Part shown: one piece after another, positions 7,045-15,350 of the stretch
How positions within the stretch are numbered: the first letter of the stretch is position 1
Layout: every line of letters starts with the position of its first letter
NCBI GenBank assembly: GCA_003221695.1
Contig: QHSX01000070.1
Location: 1-36,771, forward strand
Reading direction: 5' to 3'
DNA: 36,771 nucleotides
From: Candidatus Rokuibacteriota bacterium
GTDB lineage: Bacteria; Methylomirabilota; Methylomirabilia; Rokubacteriales; CSP1-6
Notes under the pieces: model-generated
Database searches by the model: none
Seen by the model: only the letters and a program-made list of their open reading frames with translations
Told to the model about the DNA's origin: nothing
Made by a program: the position numbers and the translations under genes

Positions 7045-8189
7045 CAACGCCCTCCCATGAGGTGTTCGATCGGGATCCAGTCCAGGTCGTAGCCGTAGTG
7101 GCGGGGCGCGAGCAGCGCGAGCGCCGCGGGCGTCCTGAGCTTATCATCCGCGCGCGCGCCGACGACCCCCACCCGCGCGCCCTCCGCGAGGAGGGTGTTC
7201 GTGTACGGTGTGCCCGTCTCGGCGTCCAGCAGCATGATGAGATCGGGCGAATGCACCCAGGGCCGCTCGTCGAGCCACGTCACGTGGTTCTCGTTCTTGA
7301 ACCAGACGCGCAGCGTGCGGCCCGCGTCCCGCCCCTCGCCCTCCACGGTGGTCGTGCCGAGCATGTAGCCGTCTCGGCTCTCCCACTCCTTCCTCGCGAT
7401 GCGCCCGCGGAAGAGCACCCAGCCGTCGAGCGCGCCGGCCGCCGCCGCGGCGGGGTCCGTGGAGCGGGCCCGCGCCGCGTGGATCGCACGGCCGACGGCG
7501 AGGGCGCGCGAGATCCCGCCCCGGACCGTGATCATCTTGAGGTCGCGGCCCCGCATGAGGAAGCCCGCGTGGGCGCACGGCGCCTTCACGTCCGGGAGCT
7601 TCGTGGCGATACTGATGAGCTTCCCGATCCGCTCGGTCACGAGGTCGCTCGCGGTCTCCTTCACGACGAGCACGTTGCCCCACGGGTCCGCGATCGCCCC
7701 CGGCGCGAATGGCAGGCCCGCGATCGCGGCCGTCGTCTGGCAGAGCTCGGGAATCGCGCGCCCGGCGCAGTCGCCGTCGACGATGGCCGCGCCGAGGCGG
7801 ACCGCCGCGTCCATCGGGCTCGACGTGTTGCCCGCGCCGAGCTCGAACGGGACGATCGCATCGATCCGCCGGCCCACGTACGCCTGCAACTCCTGGACCG
7901 CGCGCACCATCGGCTTCGCCACGACCCACTCCGCGGGGTAGCCGAGCTGCCGTCGCTCGACGGCCGTGAGCGGCTTGCTTGGCGCGATCGAGCCCATACC
8001 GAACACGGAGCAGACCCAGGCGTCGTCGGGAAGCGAGCCGACGTCGACCCACGCCAGGCGCCGTCCCGATTCGACGTGGGGCAACAGCGCGTCGAGCCCC
8101 TGCTCGGGGCGGCCGCCGCCGCCGGTCCCGAGCAGGGTCAGGCCGGCGATCAGGGCGTGAACGTCCTCGCGGGTCTTCAGCTCTCCCAT
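7044..8189 (-). CDS. DUF917 family protein
   Basis: A 381-aa protein matching DUF917. The N-terminal segment is LTLLGTGGGGRPEQGLD; the middle contains FELGAGNTSSPMDAA and DGDCAGRAIPELCQTT, and the C-terminal part has DLIMLLDAETGTPYTN. DUF917 proteins are commonly encoded with hydantoinase/oxoprolinase-type enzymes and peptide ABC importers, and are suspected to be accessory or enzymatic partners in cyclic amide breakdown, from general knowledge. No hydantoinase HyuA/HyuB gene is visible here, which is notable. The start was placed at ATG 8189, preceded by GAGGAG; the open frame extends 30 residues further upstream into the gap and the transporter gene, and that part has no family similarity. 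The gene begins 23 bp after dppF and its stop overlaps the next gene. Confidence 0.82.
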   Translation of the reverse strand: MGELKTREDVHALIAGLTLLGTGGGGRPEQGLDALLPHVESGRRLAWVDVGSLPDDAWVCSVFGMGSIAPSKPLTAVERRQLGYPAEWVVAKPMVRAVQELQAYVGRRIDAIVPFELGAGNTSSPMDAAVRLGAAIVDGDCAGRAIPELCQTTAAIAGLPFAPGAIADPWGNVLVVKETASDLVTERIGKLISIATKLPDVKAPCAHAGFLMRGRDLKMITVRGGISRALAVGRAIHAARARSTDPAAAAAGALDGWVLFRGRIARKEWESRDGYMLGTTTVEGEGRDAGRTLRVWFKNENHVTWLDERPWVHSPDLIMLLDAETGTPYTNTLLAEGARVGVVGARADDKLRTPAALALLAPRHYGYDLDWIPIEHLMGGR

Positions 8190-8212
8190 GGCGGTCGTCT
8201 CCTCGGCTCGCG

Positions 8213-9190
8213 CTAGACCAGGTGGCAGGCGACCAGGTGTCGGGGCGCCACCTCGCGCAGGGCGACCGGCTCGGCGCACACGGGCTGCGCGAGCGGGCAG
8301 CGGAAGCGGAGCCGGCAGCCGGTCGGCACGTCGATCGGGCTCGGCACCTCACCGGCGAGGACGAGGCGCTCGCGCCGGGCGTCCGGGTCCGGGACCGGGA
8401 TCGCGGAGAGCAGGGCGCGCGTGTACGGGTGGAGCGGGTGCCGGAACAGCTCGTGCGTCGGGGCCTGCTCAACGATGGTTCCGAGGTACATGACGGCCAC
8501 GCGCCGGGACAGGTACTTCACCGTGGCGAGGTCGTGCGAGATGAACAGGTACGTCATGCCGAGCTTCTCGCGCAGCTCGCCGAGCAGCATGATGATCCGC
8601 GCGCGCAGCGACACGTCGAGCGCCGAGGTGGGCTCGTCGAGCACGACGAGGCGCGGCTCGGTGGCGATGGCGCGCGCGATGTTCACCCGCTGCCGCTGCC
8701 CGCCCGACAGCTCGTGCGGGTAGCGGTCGAGCAGCTCGGCTCCGAGCCCCACCCGCCCGAGCACCTCCTGGGCCCGCTCCCGGCGTCCGGCGCGACGGAG
8801 GTTGCTGTGCAGGCGCAGCGGGTCCTCGACCGTTCGCCGCACCGTGAAGCGTGGGTTGAGCGACGCCGTCGGGTCCTGGAAGACCATCTGGATGTCGCGC
8901 CGCCGGCGGCGCAGCGGTTCCTCGCCGAGCGTGGTGAGCTCCACCGCGTCGAAGCGGATGCGCCCCGCCGTCGGCTCGATCAGCCGGAGCAGGCAGCGCG
9001 CGAGGGTGGACTTGCCGCAGCCCGACTCGCCCACGAGCCCGAGCGTCTCACCCGCGTCGATCGCGAGCGAGACGCCATCGATGGCACGCACCGCCGGCGG
9101 GACGCGACGGCGCAGGGTGTCGAGCCACACCCCGAGCCCCCGGAGGGGGAAGTGCTTGACGAGGCCGTCAACCTCGAGGAGCGGCGACAC
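8213..9190 (-). CDS. Dpp/Opp-type ABC transporter ATP-binding protein (DppF/OppF-like)
   Basis: ATPase subunit of a dipeptide/oligopeptide-family importer, acting at the inner face of the membrane. The 325-aa protein has Walker A GESGCGKS (54-61), Q-loop VFQDPTASLNP (about 103-113), signature LSGGQRQRV (161-169), Walker B LVVLDEP (181-187) and switch His in ISHD. The C-terminal oligopeptide-ABC extension has four Cys (292, 298, 305, 322), as found in OppF/DppF proteins where a cluster has been suggested. The GTG start overlaps the end of the DppD-like gene by 23 bp, so the two ATPases are likely translated together. Confidence 0.95.
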   Translation of the reverse strand: MSPLLEVDGLVKHFPLRGLGVWLDTLRRRVPPAVRAIDGVSLAIDAGETLGLVGESGCGKSTLARCLLRLIEPTAGRIRFDAVELTTLGEEPLRRRRRDIQMVFQDPTASLNPRFTVRRTVEDPLRLHSNLRRAGRRERAQEVLGRVGLGAELLDRYPHELSGGQRQRVNIARAIATEPRLVVLDEPTSALDVSLRARIIMLLGELREKLGMTYLFISHDLATVKYLSRRVAVMYLGTIVEQAPTHELFRHPLHPYTRALLSAIPVPDPDARRERLVLAGEVPSPIDVPTGCRLRFRCPLAQPVCAEPVALREVAPRHLVACHLV

Positions 9191-10154
9191 GCGCGGCCTC
9201 GGTGGCGTAGCAGGCGACCTCGTGGTCCCGGGCCCGCGCCGAGCGCGCGGGCTTGACGGTCCGGCAGACGTCGAGGACGTCGGGGCAGCGGTCGGCGTAG
9301 CGGCAGCCCGGCGGCGCGTCGAGCAGCGAGGGGACGACGCCGGGGACGGGCTCCATCGTCACCTCGCGGTCGACGCGCGGGATCGAGCGCACGAGCGCCC
9401 GCGTGTACGGGTGTGCGGGCTCGCGGAAGAGCGAGCGCACGTCGGCGCACTCGACGAGCTGGCCGGCGTGCATCACCGCGACGCGGTCGCACAGGCCGGC
9501 GACGACGCCGAGGTCGTGCGTGATCAGCACGATCGAGGCGCCGGTGCGGCGCCCCAGGTCGCGAAGCAGGTCCAGGATCTGCGCGGCGATCGAGACGTCG
9601 AGCCCGGTGGTCGGCTCGTCGGCCAGCAGCAGGCGGGGCGACGTCGCGAGCGCCATCGCGATCATCACGCGCTGGCACATCCCGCCGGAGAGCTGGTGCG
9701 CGTAGTCCCTGGCGCGACGCTCGGGCTCCGGGATGCCGACGAGGCCGAGCATCTCGAGCGTCCGCCGGCGCGCCTCGGCGGCCGAGCAGCCCTGGTGGAG
9801 CCGGTAGAGGCGCGCGATCTGCCGGCCGACGGGTAGCACGGGGTTGAGCGCCGTGCGTGGACTCTGGAAGACCATCGCGATCTGGGCGCCACGGATCCTG
9901 CGCATCTCCTCCTCGGGCAGGGCGAGCAGGTCGCGTCCGTCGAAGCGGATCGAGCCACCGGCGATTCGTCCCGGGGGACGAATCAGCCGGAACACGGCGA
10001 GCGCCGTCACCGACTTGCCCGAGCCCGACTCGCCCACGAGCCCGAGAATTTCGCCGCGGCGCACGTCGAGGTCGATCGCGTCGACGGCGCCCACCGTGCC
10101 CTCGTCGGTGTCGAACGCGACGCTGAGGTTCTCGACCTCGAGGAGCGGCCTCAC
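9168..10154 (-). CDS. Dpp/Opp-type ABC transporter ATP-binding protein (DppD/OppD-like)
   Basis: Second ATPase subunit of the importer, 328 aa from GTG 10154. It has Walker A GESGSGKS (41-48), Q-loop VFQSPRTALNP, signature LSGGMCQRV, Walker B LLLADEP and ITHD. It also has the C-terminal Cys-rich extension seen in OppD (GCRYADRCPDVLDVC). The longer open frame begins far upstream inside the permease gene; I chose the GTG that makes a 4-bp GTGA overlap with the DppC-like stop, because the family N-terminus (LLEVENLSVAF) begins just after it. It works as a heterodimer with the DppF-like ATPase. Confidence 0.94.
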   Translation of the reverse strand: MRPLLEVENLSVAFDTDEGTVGAVDAIDLDVRRGEILGLVGESGSGKSVTALAVFRLIRPPGRIAGGSIRFDGRDLLALPEEEMRRIRGAQIAMVFQSPRTALNPVLPVGRQIARLYRLHQGCSAAEARRRTLEMLGLVGIPEPERRARDYAHQLSGGMCQRVMIAMALATSPRLLLADEPTTGLDVSIAAQILDLLRDLGRRTGASIVLITHDLGVVAGLCDRVAVMHAGQLVECADVRSLFREPAHPYTRALVRSIPRVDREVTMEPVPGVVPSLLDAPPGCRYADRCPDVLDVCRTVKPARSARARDHEVACYATEAARVAAPRG

Positions 10155-11038
10155 GCCACGCCCCGCATGCGCGGATCGAGGAGGTCGCGCAGGCTGTCGC
10201 CCACCAGGTTGAACGCGAGGACGGTCACCATGATGGCGAGCCCGGGGAAGAGGAAGATCCACCACTCGCCCGACACGATGTAGCTCGCGCCCTCGGCGGC
10301 CATCGCGCCCCACTCGCTCTGCGGCGGCTGGATGCCGAGGCCGATGAACGACAGCGCGGCGACCGTCAGGATCGCGAAGCCCATGGCGAGCGTCGCCTGC
10401 ACGATCACCGGCGGAAAGCAGTTCGGGAGCAGGTGGAAGAAGATGATGCGGCGCTGGCGGTTGCCGACGGTGCGCGCGGCCTCCGCGTACTCCATCTCGC
10501 GCACGCGCAGCATCTCGCTCCGAATGAGCCGCGTGTAGATCGGCACGTGGGTGATCGCGATCGCCACGACCACGTTCGCGGTCGCGTTGCCCGCGGCGGC
10601 CGTGATCCCCATGGCCAGGATGAACGCGGGAAACGCCATGATCGTGTCGACCAGGCGCATGACGACCTGGTCGACGAGCCCGCCGCGATAGCCCGCCAGC
10701 GCGCCGAGGACGCAGCCGGTGGTGAGCGCCATCGCGGTCGCCGCGAGGGCCACCAGCAGGTCGACGCGCGCGGCCCAGACGATGCGCGAGAGCTGATCGC
10801 GTCCATAGATGTCCGTGCCCAGCCAGTGACGCCAGCCCGGCGCCTGGAGCGTCTCCTCCGCCTGCGGCGCGTCGGGGTCGTAGGGCGCGACGAGTGGCGC
10901 GGCGAGCGCGAGCCCGATGATCGTCAGGATCGCCCCGAGCGCCAGGAGCGAGAGCGTGTTCCGGCGCACCCGCCGCCAGGCGACGGCGGCGCGGCGGGTC
11001 GCGACCCGCTCAGCGGAGGCGGATACGAGGGTCGACAA
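10151..11038 (-). CDS. Dpp/Opp-type ABC transporter permease (DppC-like)
   Basis: Integral membrane subunit of the importer. It has a first membrane helix around LLALGAILTIIGLALAAPLVAPY, followed by the periplasmic HWLGTDIYGRDQLSRIVWA motif typical of DppC/OppC. Four or five more helices follow, with the EAA-like cytoplasmic loop EYAEAARTVGNRQRRIIFFH that contacts the ATPases. It ends in the usual LRDLLDPRMR. The start is uncertain: TTG 11038 leaves about 27 residues before helix 1 and overlaps the DppB stop; GTG 10969 would give a very short N-terminus. Substrate specificity cannot be read from permeases. Confidence 0.92.
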   Translation of the reverse strand: MSTLVSASAERVATRRAAVAWRRVRRNTLSLLALGAILTIIGLALAAPLVAPYDPDAPQAEETLQAPGWRHWLGTDIYGRDQLSRIVWAARVDLLVALAATAMALTTGCVLGALAGYRGGLVDQVVMRLVDTIMAFPAFILAMGITAAAGNATANVVVAIAITHVPIYTRLIRSEMLRVREMEYAEAARTVGNRQRRIIFFHLLPNCFPPVIVQATLAMGFAILTVAALSFIGLGIQPPQSEWGAMAAEGASYIVSGEWWIFLFPGLAIMVTVLAFNLVGDSLRDLLDPRMRGVA

Positions 11039-12026
11039 CGCCGTAGACCAGGTCGACGGTGAGGTTGATGAGCACGTAGACGACCGCGACAAAGAGGACG
11101 AAGCCCTGGATCGGCGCCGCGTCCTTGGTGAGCAGCGAGGTCACGGCGTAGTTCCCGATGCCGGGCCACGCGAAGACGATCTCGACGACCACGTTGCCCG
11201 CCATCAGGAATCCGAAGACCACGCCGACGAGCGTGATCACGGGGATCAGGCAGTTCCGGAGCGCGTCGCCGTAGACGATCGTGCGCCGCGGCAGGCCGGC
11301 CGCCCACGCCGCCTTGATGTAGTCCGACTCGAGGATCTCGAGCATCGTCGCGCGCACCATCCGGGTGACGGGCGCCATCACCGAGAAGCCGAGCGTGAGC
11401 GACGGGAGCATGAGCTGGTGAAGGGCCGAGCCGAGCGCCCGCGCGTTGCCGGTGAGGAGCGCGTCCACGGCGTAGAGGCCTGTGAGCGCCGTCGGCGCCA
11501 TCACCCCGGGGCTCAGGCGCCCGAGCGGCGGGGGCGCCACGCCGAGGTGGTAGAAGAAGAGGTAGACCGCGAGCAGCCCCGTCCAGAACGTGGGCATCGC
11601 GACGCCCCCGACGCCGAGCAGGCGGCTCGCGTGGTCGACCGGCCCGTCGCGGCGGACGGCGGCGACCACGCCGAGCGGGATCCCGACCGCGATCGCGATG
11701 AGCATGCTGGCGAGCGTCAGCTCGAGCGTGGCGGGGACGCGCTGCAGGAAGTCCTGGAGCACCGGGCGCCCGGTGGTGGCGCTCTCGCCGAAGTCGCCGC
11801 GGAGCACCCCGGAGAGGTAGCGCCAGTACTGCACCGGCACCGGCCGGTCGAGCCCCATCTGGCGCTCCATCTCCCGGATGTGCTCCGGTGTCGCGAGCGG
11901 CCCCGCCTTGACGAGCGCCGGGTTTCCCGGCAGGAGATAGGTGAGGGCGAACGTGATCAGGGTGACGCCGAAGAGCGTGGGGAGCACGAGGAGCACGCGG
12001 GTCGCGACGTAGCGGCCGAGCCCCAT
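11010..12026 (-). CDS. Dpp/Opp-type ABC transporter permease (DppB-like)
   Basis: Membrane subunit, 338 aa, normal for DppB/OppB. The N-terminal YVATRVLLVLPTLFGVTLIT forms helix 1. The PGNPA segment and the MGLDRPVPVQYWRYLSGVLR periplasmic region are typical. The EAA-like loop is DYIKAAWAAGLPRRTIVYGD and the C-terminus is VDLVYGVVDPRIRL. ATG 12026 has a GGAGG upstream. It pairs with the DppC-like permease to form the membrane channel. A GC-rich hairpin lies between it and the upstream binding-protein gene, which may lower its expression relative to that gene. Confidence 0.94.
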   Translation of the reverse strand: MGLGRYVATRVLLVLPTLFGVTLITFALTYLLPGNPALVKAGPLATPEHIREMERQMGLDRPVPVQYWRYLSGVLRGDFGESATTGRPVLQDFLQRVPATLELTLASMLIAIAVGIPLGVVAAVRRDGPVDHASRLLGVGGVAMPTFWTGLLAVYLFFYHLGVAPPPLGRLSPGVMAPTALTGLYAVDALLTGNARALGSALHQLMLPSLTLGFSVMAPVTRMVRATMLEILESDYIKAAWAAGLPRRTIVYGDALRNCLIPVITLVGVVFGFLMAGNVVVEIVFAWPGIGNYAVTSLLTKDAAPIQGFVLFVAVVYVLINLTVDLVYGVVDPRIRLR

Positions 12027-12053
12027 GGTCAGGCCTCCGCCCGCGCGGGGGCG

Positions 12054-12073
12054 GGGCGGCCCGCGGACCGCCC
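12054..12073 (-). terminator. GC hairpin between binding-protein and permease genes
   Basis: GGGCGG (12054-12059) and CCGCCC (12068-12073) can pair around an 8-nt loop in the 73-bp gap. There is no U tract, so it is more likely a transcript-stabilising or attenuating structure that raises the binding-protein level than a true terminator. Confidence 0.3.
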
Positions 12074-12099
12074 TGGCCTCCGGCCGCGGTCGCGCGCGC

Positions 12100-13725
12100 T
12101 CAGGCGCGCCGGACCGAGTAGTAGCGCTCGAACGTGTCCCACCGCTTCTCGAGCCCGCTGAGATCGGCGGTCATGACCCGCACCCAGTTGTCGTACCAGA
12201 GCAGGCCCCACACCGCATCGTCGATGACGATCTTCTGGATCTCCTGCGACGCCGCGTTGCGCTTGGCGACGTTGGGCTCGTGCATGTTGTCGTCGATGAG
12301 CTTGTCGACCTTCTCGTTCACGTAAAAGGAGAGGTTCGTGAACTTCTGCCGCGAGTCGAAGAGGAAGCTCAGGTGGTAGAAGGGGTCGTTGATCCATGAC
12401 TGCCACGACTCGATCGACAGTGCGTGGTCGCCCTTGATCGCCACCTGCCGGAACGTCGCGTCGCTCTCCTTCACGATGTTGACCTTGAAGCCGATCTGCT
12501 CCAGCTCGCGCTGGATCCAGACGGCCGCCTGCTCGTGGGTCGGCCAGCCCACGCGGATCGCGAGGTCGACCGGGATCGGCGTCTTGACCGCGGCCTCGGT
12601 CATCAGGGCCTTGGCCCGCGCGATGTCGTGCCTGTACGGCGAGTAGTCGCCGAGGTGGCTCGGGGTCAGGCTGGGGACCGGGCTCTTCATCTGCGCGCCG
12701 TACCCGTACAGCACGTTCGGCAGGATCGCCTGGATCGGGATCGCGTAGTTCACGGCGCGCCGGACCGACAGGTTGTCGAACGGCGCCTTCTTCTGGTTCA
12801 TGCCGAGGTAGTGGCAGGTCGTGTCGGGCACCTGGAGGATCTTGAGTCCCGGCTCGCCCTCGAGCGACTTGACGTTCTTCGGGCTCAGGCCGGGACGGCC
12901 GGAGACGAGCTGGATCGCCTTGCGCTTCAACAGCAGCACGCGGTCGGCCTCGTTGGGCACCAGCTTGAGCACGATCCGCTCGAAGGGGGGCTTCGGCCGC
13001 CAATAATTCGGCGTCGCCTCCAGCACGATCTCCACGCCCGGCTCGTTCTTGACGAGCCGGTAGGGACCGACGCCAGCCGGGTTTCGCTTGAGCCACTCGG
13101 CCGCCCACGGGTCGTCCGTGGAGGCGTGCGCCTTCACCTCGTCCGCGTCGAGGATGGCGTTGTTCGACAGGGCGACGGTGTCGAGCGCCATCGGACCGTA
13201 GGCCTTCATCTTGATGGCGAACGTGGAGTCGTCGCGGACCTCGAACTGCGCGGGGTCGGTGACCTGGATGAGGCGTGGGATGATGAGCTTCATGTAGCCC
13301 GGGGACTGGAGTCCCCGGTCGAAGGAGTACTTGAACGAGTGCGCGGTGACCGGCCGTCCGCTCGGGAACTTCACGCCGCGGCGGACCCTAAACACGAGCG
13401 TCGCGCCGTCGTCTTCCTCCTTCCAGGACTCCGCCAGCATCCCGTCGAACTCCCCCGGACGCGACCGGAAGAAGCCCGGCCGGCCCTCGATCGGGCGGAC
13501 CTTCCAGCCGATGGGCCCGTCGCAGATGTTGGCGATCGTCACGTAGCCGCCGTTGGACTTGAACGCCGATGGATCGAGCGTGTCGATGTCGGAATCCCAG
13601 GCCGCGACGAGCGTGTTGGGGTCCTGCGCCTCCGACGGCCGGGGCCGGACGACCGCGGGCCCCGCCGCTAGGAGCGCGGCGGCGCCGCCCGTGACCTTCA
13701 GGAAGGACCGTCGATCCAGGTTCAT
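12100..13725 (-). CDS. Extracytoplasmic solute-binding protein, family 5 (DppA/OppA-like), Tat signal
   Basis: Periplasmic receptor of the importer, 541 aa, the usual size of family 5 binding proteins. It begins MNLDRRSFLKVTGG, a twin-arginine (Tat) export signal with RRSFLK followed by an Ala-rich hydrophobic segment and a possible cleavage near SEAQ. The mature protein starts with the typical NTLVAAWDSDIDTLDPS. Later come LAESWKEEDDGATLVFRVRR and a VKFPSGRPVTAHSFKYSFDR segment characteristic of this family. Export in folded form by Tat is noteworthy but not rare in this family. AAGGAGG precedes the ATG. The ligand cannot be predicted; despite the DppA resemblance it need not be a peptide. 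Confidence 0.95.
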   Translation of the reverse strand: MNLDRRSFLKVTGGAAALLAAGPAVVRPRPSEAQDPNTLVAAWDSDIDTLDPSAFKSNGGYVTIANICDGPIGWKVRPIEGRPGFFRSRPGEFDGMLAESWKEEDDGATLVFRVRRGVKFPSGRPVTAHSFKYSFDRGLQSPGYMKLIIPRLIQVTDPAQFEVRDDSTFAIKMKAYGPMALDTVALSNNAILDADEVKAHASTDDPWAAEWLKRNPAGVGPYRLVKNEPGVEIVLEATPNYWRPKPPFERIVLKLVPNEADRVLLLKRKAIQLVSGRPGLSPKNVKSLEGEPGLKILQVPDTTCHYLGMNQKKAPFDNLSVRRAVNYAIPIQAILPNVLYGYGAQMKSPVPSLTPSHLGDYSPYRHDIARAKALMTEAAVKTPIPVDLAIRVGWPTHEQAAVWIQRELEQIGFKVNIVKESDATFRQVAIKGDHALSIESWQSWINDPFYHLSFLFDSRQKFTNLSFYVNEKVDKLIDDNMHEPNVAKRNAASQEIQKIVIDDAVWGLLWYDNWVRVMTADLSGLEKRWDTFERYYSVRRA

Positions 13726-13753
13726 AGACCAAAACCTCCTTGCCGCGTACGGG

Positions 13754-14077
13754 TTAGTCCTCGATCGGCTCTGACCAGAAGAAGACGTTCCGGGAGCGGT
13801 CGAGGTACCTCTCGTAGAGCTGGCGGATCAGCTCCTGGCCGGCAGGCGACGCGAGGTCCTTGGCGTACTGGTCGACGTCGCGGACCTCGATCCGCTCGAT
13901 GTAATTCCAGCGCGCGTCGGGCGCGCCGTTGATGGGCCCCTCGATGCGGTGGGTGCGGTAGCTGATGATGCTGGGCAGGGTGTTGGCCACGCGGTAGTCG
14001 TACTCACGCAGCCACCGCTCGTAGTCCTCGGGCCGGACGTCCGGCTTCAGGGTCGTGATGACGTATCGCACGGGCAT
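13754..14077 (-). CDS. Small HapK/RedY-like alpha-beta barrel protein, copy 2
   Basis: A 107-aa paralogue of the protein at 6721-7044, with identical length and aligned motifs: YVITTLKPDVRPEDYERW, SYRTHRI, WNYIERIEV and YLDRSRNVFFW. The ATG is preceded by GAGGAGG that overlaps the stop of the MoaD-like gene. It lies between the oxidoreductase block and the importer. Two copies in one array suggest either two related substrates or a heterodimer. No catalytic residue can be named from sequence alone, and the family name is tentative. Confidence 0.7.
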   Translation of the reverse strand: MPVRYVITTLKPDVRPEDYERWLREYDYRVANTLPSIISYRTHRIEGPINGAPDARWNYIERIEVRDVDQYAKDLASPAGQELIRQLYERYLDRSRNVFFWSEPIED

Positions 14078-14088
14078 CGTCGCCTCCT

Positions 14089-14319
14089 CTAGCCCGCTGC
14101 CACCGGCTCGAAGCAGTCGAGCTGGTCGTCGGCGTGCAGGACGTGGTCGCGGTCCGCCGTGGCGCCGTTGAGGGCGACGAGCCAGGTGTCGCGCTCGGCG
14201 CCGAGCCCGACGAGGAGCGCCTCGATCGTCGTGCCCGGCGCGACCTCCAGCACCGTCCGGTCTGCGCCCCCCGTCAGGAAGCGGCGGAGGTTGCCGTGCA
14301 TGTGAACCGTGACCGTCAC
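14089..14319 (-). CDS. MoaD/ThiS-like ubiquitin-fold protein with a non-GG end
   Basis: A 76-aa protein with a beta-grasp pattern: VTVHMHGNLRRFL at the start, the acidic VLEVAPGTTIEALL segment (hydrophobic-Pro-Gly-Thr-Thr) and WLVALNGATADRDHVLHADD near the end. This is the MoaD/ThiS layout. Genuine sulfur carriers end in Gly-Gly, but this one ends Val-Ala-Ala-Gly, with one terminal Gly. It starts at GTG 14319, overlapping the LLM stop by 4 bp (GTGA). Proximity to a molybdenum hydroxylase suggests a dedicated cofactor-sulfur carrier or a structural partner. It could also have lost carrier activity. Confidence 0.75.
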   Translation of the reverse strand: MTVTVHMHGNLRRFLTGGADRTVLEVAPGTTIEALLVGLGAERDTWLVALNGATADRDHVLHADDQLDCFEPVAAG

Positions 14320-15350
14320 GCGAGCGCCTCCCGGACGCGCGGCATGACCTCCCGCGCGAAGCGCTCGACCGTCGTCTCGATGCGCCCGTCCACCGCGAGT
14401 GGGAACACCATGAGCCGCCTGATGCCTTCTCGCGCGAGACGCACCACGCCGCGCGCCACGTCCTCCGGGGGCCCGGCCAGGGTGACGGCGTCGACGAAGT
14501 CGTCGGGCACGTCGGGCGCGACGGCCTTGAGCGGTGCGGGGTCGTGCGTGTAGGGCAGGACCTGGACCTTGTCGCGGAGCCCGGGCGGCACCGTGAGCCC
14601 CGCCGTCCTGAACGTGAAGAAGTCCGGACGCTGGGTCGCGAGGCTCCGCACGATGGTGGGCCGCATGACGTCGCGCGCTGCGCGGCGGTCGTCCGCCACG
14701 CAGACGTTGATCCGCGCGACCAGCTCGACGGCCGCCGGCTCACGCCCAGCGCGTCGCGCGCCCTCTGCGACGGTCTCGCGGAAGAAGCGCACCAGCGGCT
14801 CGGCGACGCAGCCTTGCATGATCGCGCCGTCGGCCACGCGTCCCGCCACCCGGCAGCCCGCCGCGCGCTGGGATGCGACGTAGATCGGGACCGCCGGCCG
14901 GGCCGGCGCAAAGTCGAGCCGGCCCTCGTGGAACGCGACGACCTCGCCCTTTGCGGTCACGGTGTCCCCGGCCAGGAGCCGGCGGATCAGCTCCACGGCC
15001 TCGCGGATCGCGACCGCCGACCGGCTCGCGTCGACTCCGAGCTCGCGGAAACCGCTCACGCCGGCGCCGATGCCGAGCACGGCCCGCCCGCCCGAGAGCT
15101 CGTCGAGCGTGGCGAGCGCCATCGCGGTGAGCGCGGGGTGGCGCGAATACGGGTCGGTCACGCCCGTCGCGAGGCGGATCCGACGCGTGGCGAGCGCGCA
15201 CGTGGCGAGGCACGCGTAGACGTCGCGGAAGAAGCGCTCGTCGGCCAGCCACAGGTCGTCGTAGCCGAGTTCCTCCGCGCGCGCCGCCAGCGCCGCCAGC
15301 GCGCGCGCCGGCCGTGAGGGCAGGAGGAGGAGCGCGGTCCGGAGCGTCAC
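14316..15350 (-). CDS. LLM class flavin/F420-dependent oxidoreductase, copy 1
   Basis: A 344-aa luciferase-like (TIM-barrel) oxidoreductase of the methylene-H4MPT-reductase (Mer) type. The N-terminal ARAEELGYDDLWLADE, the RIRLATGVTDPYSRHP segment and LDELSGGRAVLGIGAG (the cofactor phosphate region) are family hallmarks. These enzymes use reduced FMN or F420 to hydroxylate or reduce substrates. Whether F420 or FMN is used cannot be decided here, as no F420 biosynthesis gene is in the window. GTG 15350 overlaps the molybdenum-subunit stop by 4 bp (GTGA), and its own stop overlaps the MoaD-like start. It is therefore translationally coupled on both sides. It resembles copy 3 (22130-23140) more than copy 2. 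Confidence 0.9.
   Translation of the reverse strand: MTLRTALLLLPSRPARALAALAARAEELGYDDLWLADERFFRDVYACLATCALATRRIRLATGVTDPYSRHPALTAMALATLDELSGGRAVLGIGAGVSGFRELGVDASRSAVAIREAVELIRRLLAGDTVTAKGEVVAFHEGRLDFAPARPAVPIYVASQRAAGCRVAGRVADGAIMQGCVAEPLVRFFRETVAEGARRAGREPAAVELVARINVCVADDRRAARDVMRPTIVRSLATQRPDFFTFRTAGLTVPPGLRDKVQVLPYTHDPAPLKAVAPDVPDDFVDAVTLAGPPEDVARGVVRLAREGIRRLMVFPLAVDGRIETTVERFAREVMPRVREALA

Noticed and set aside
12424-13671. A 415-residue plus-strand frame opposite the binding-protein gene
   Set aside because: It is the antisense shadow of a clear family 5 binding protein and has no family similarity.
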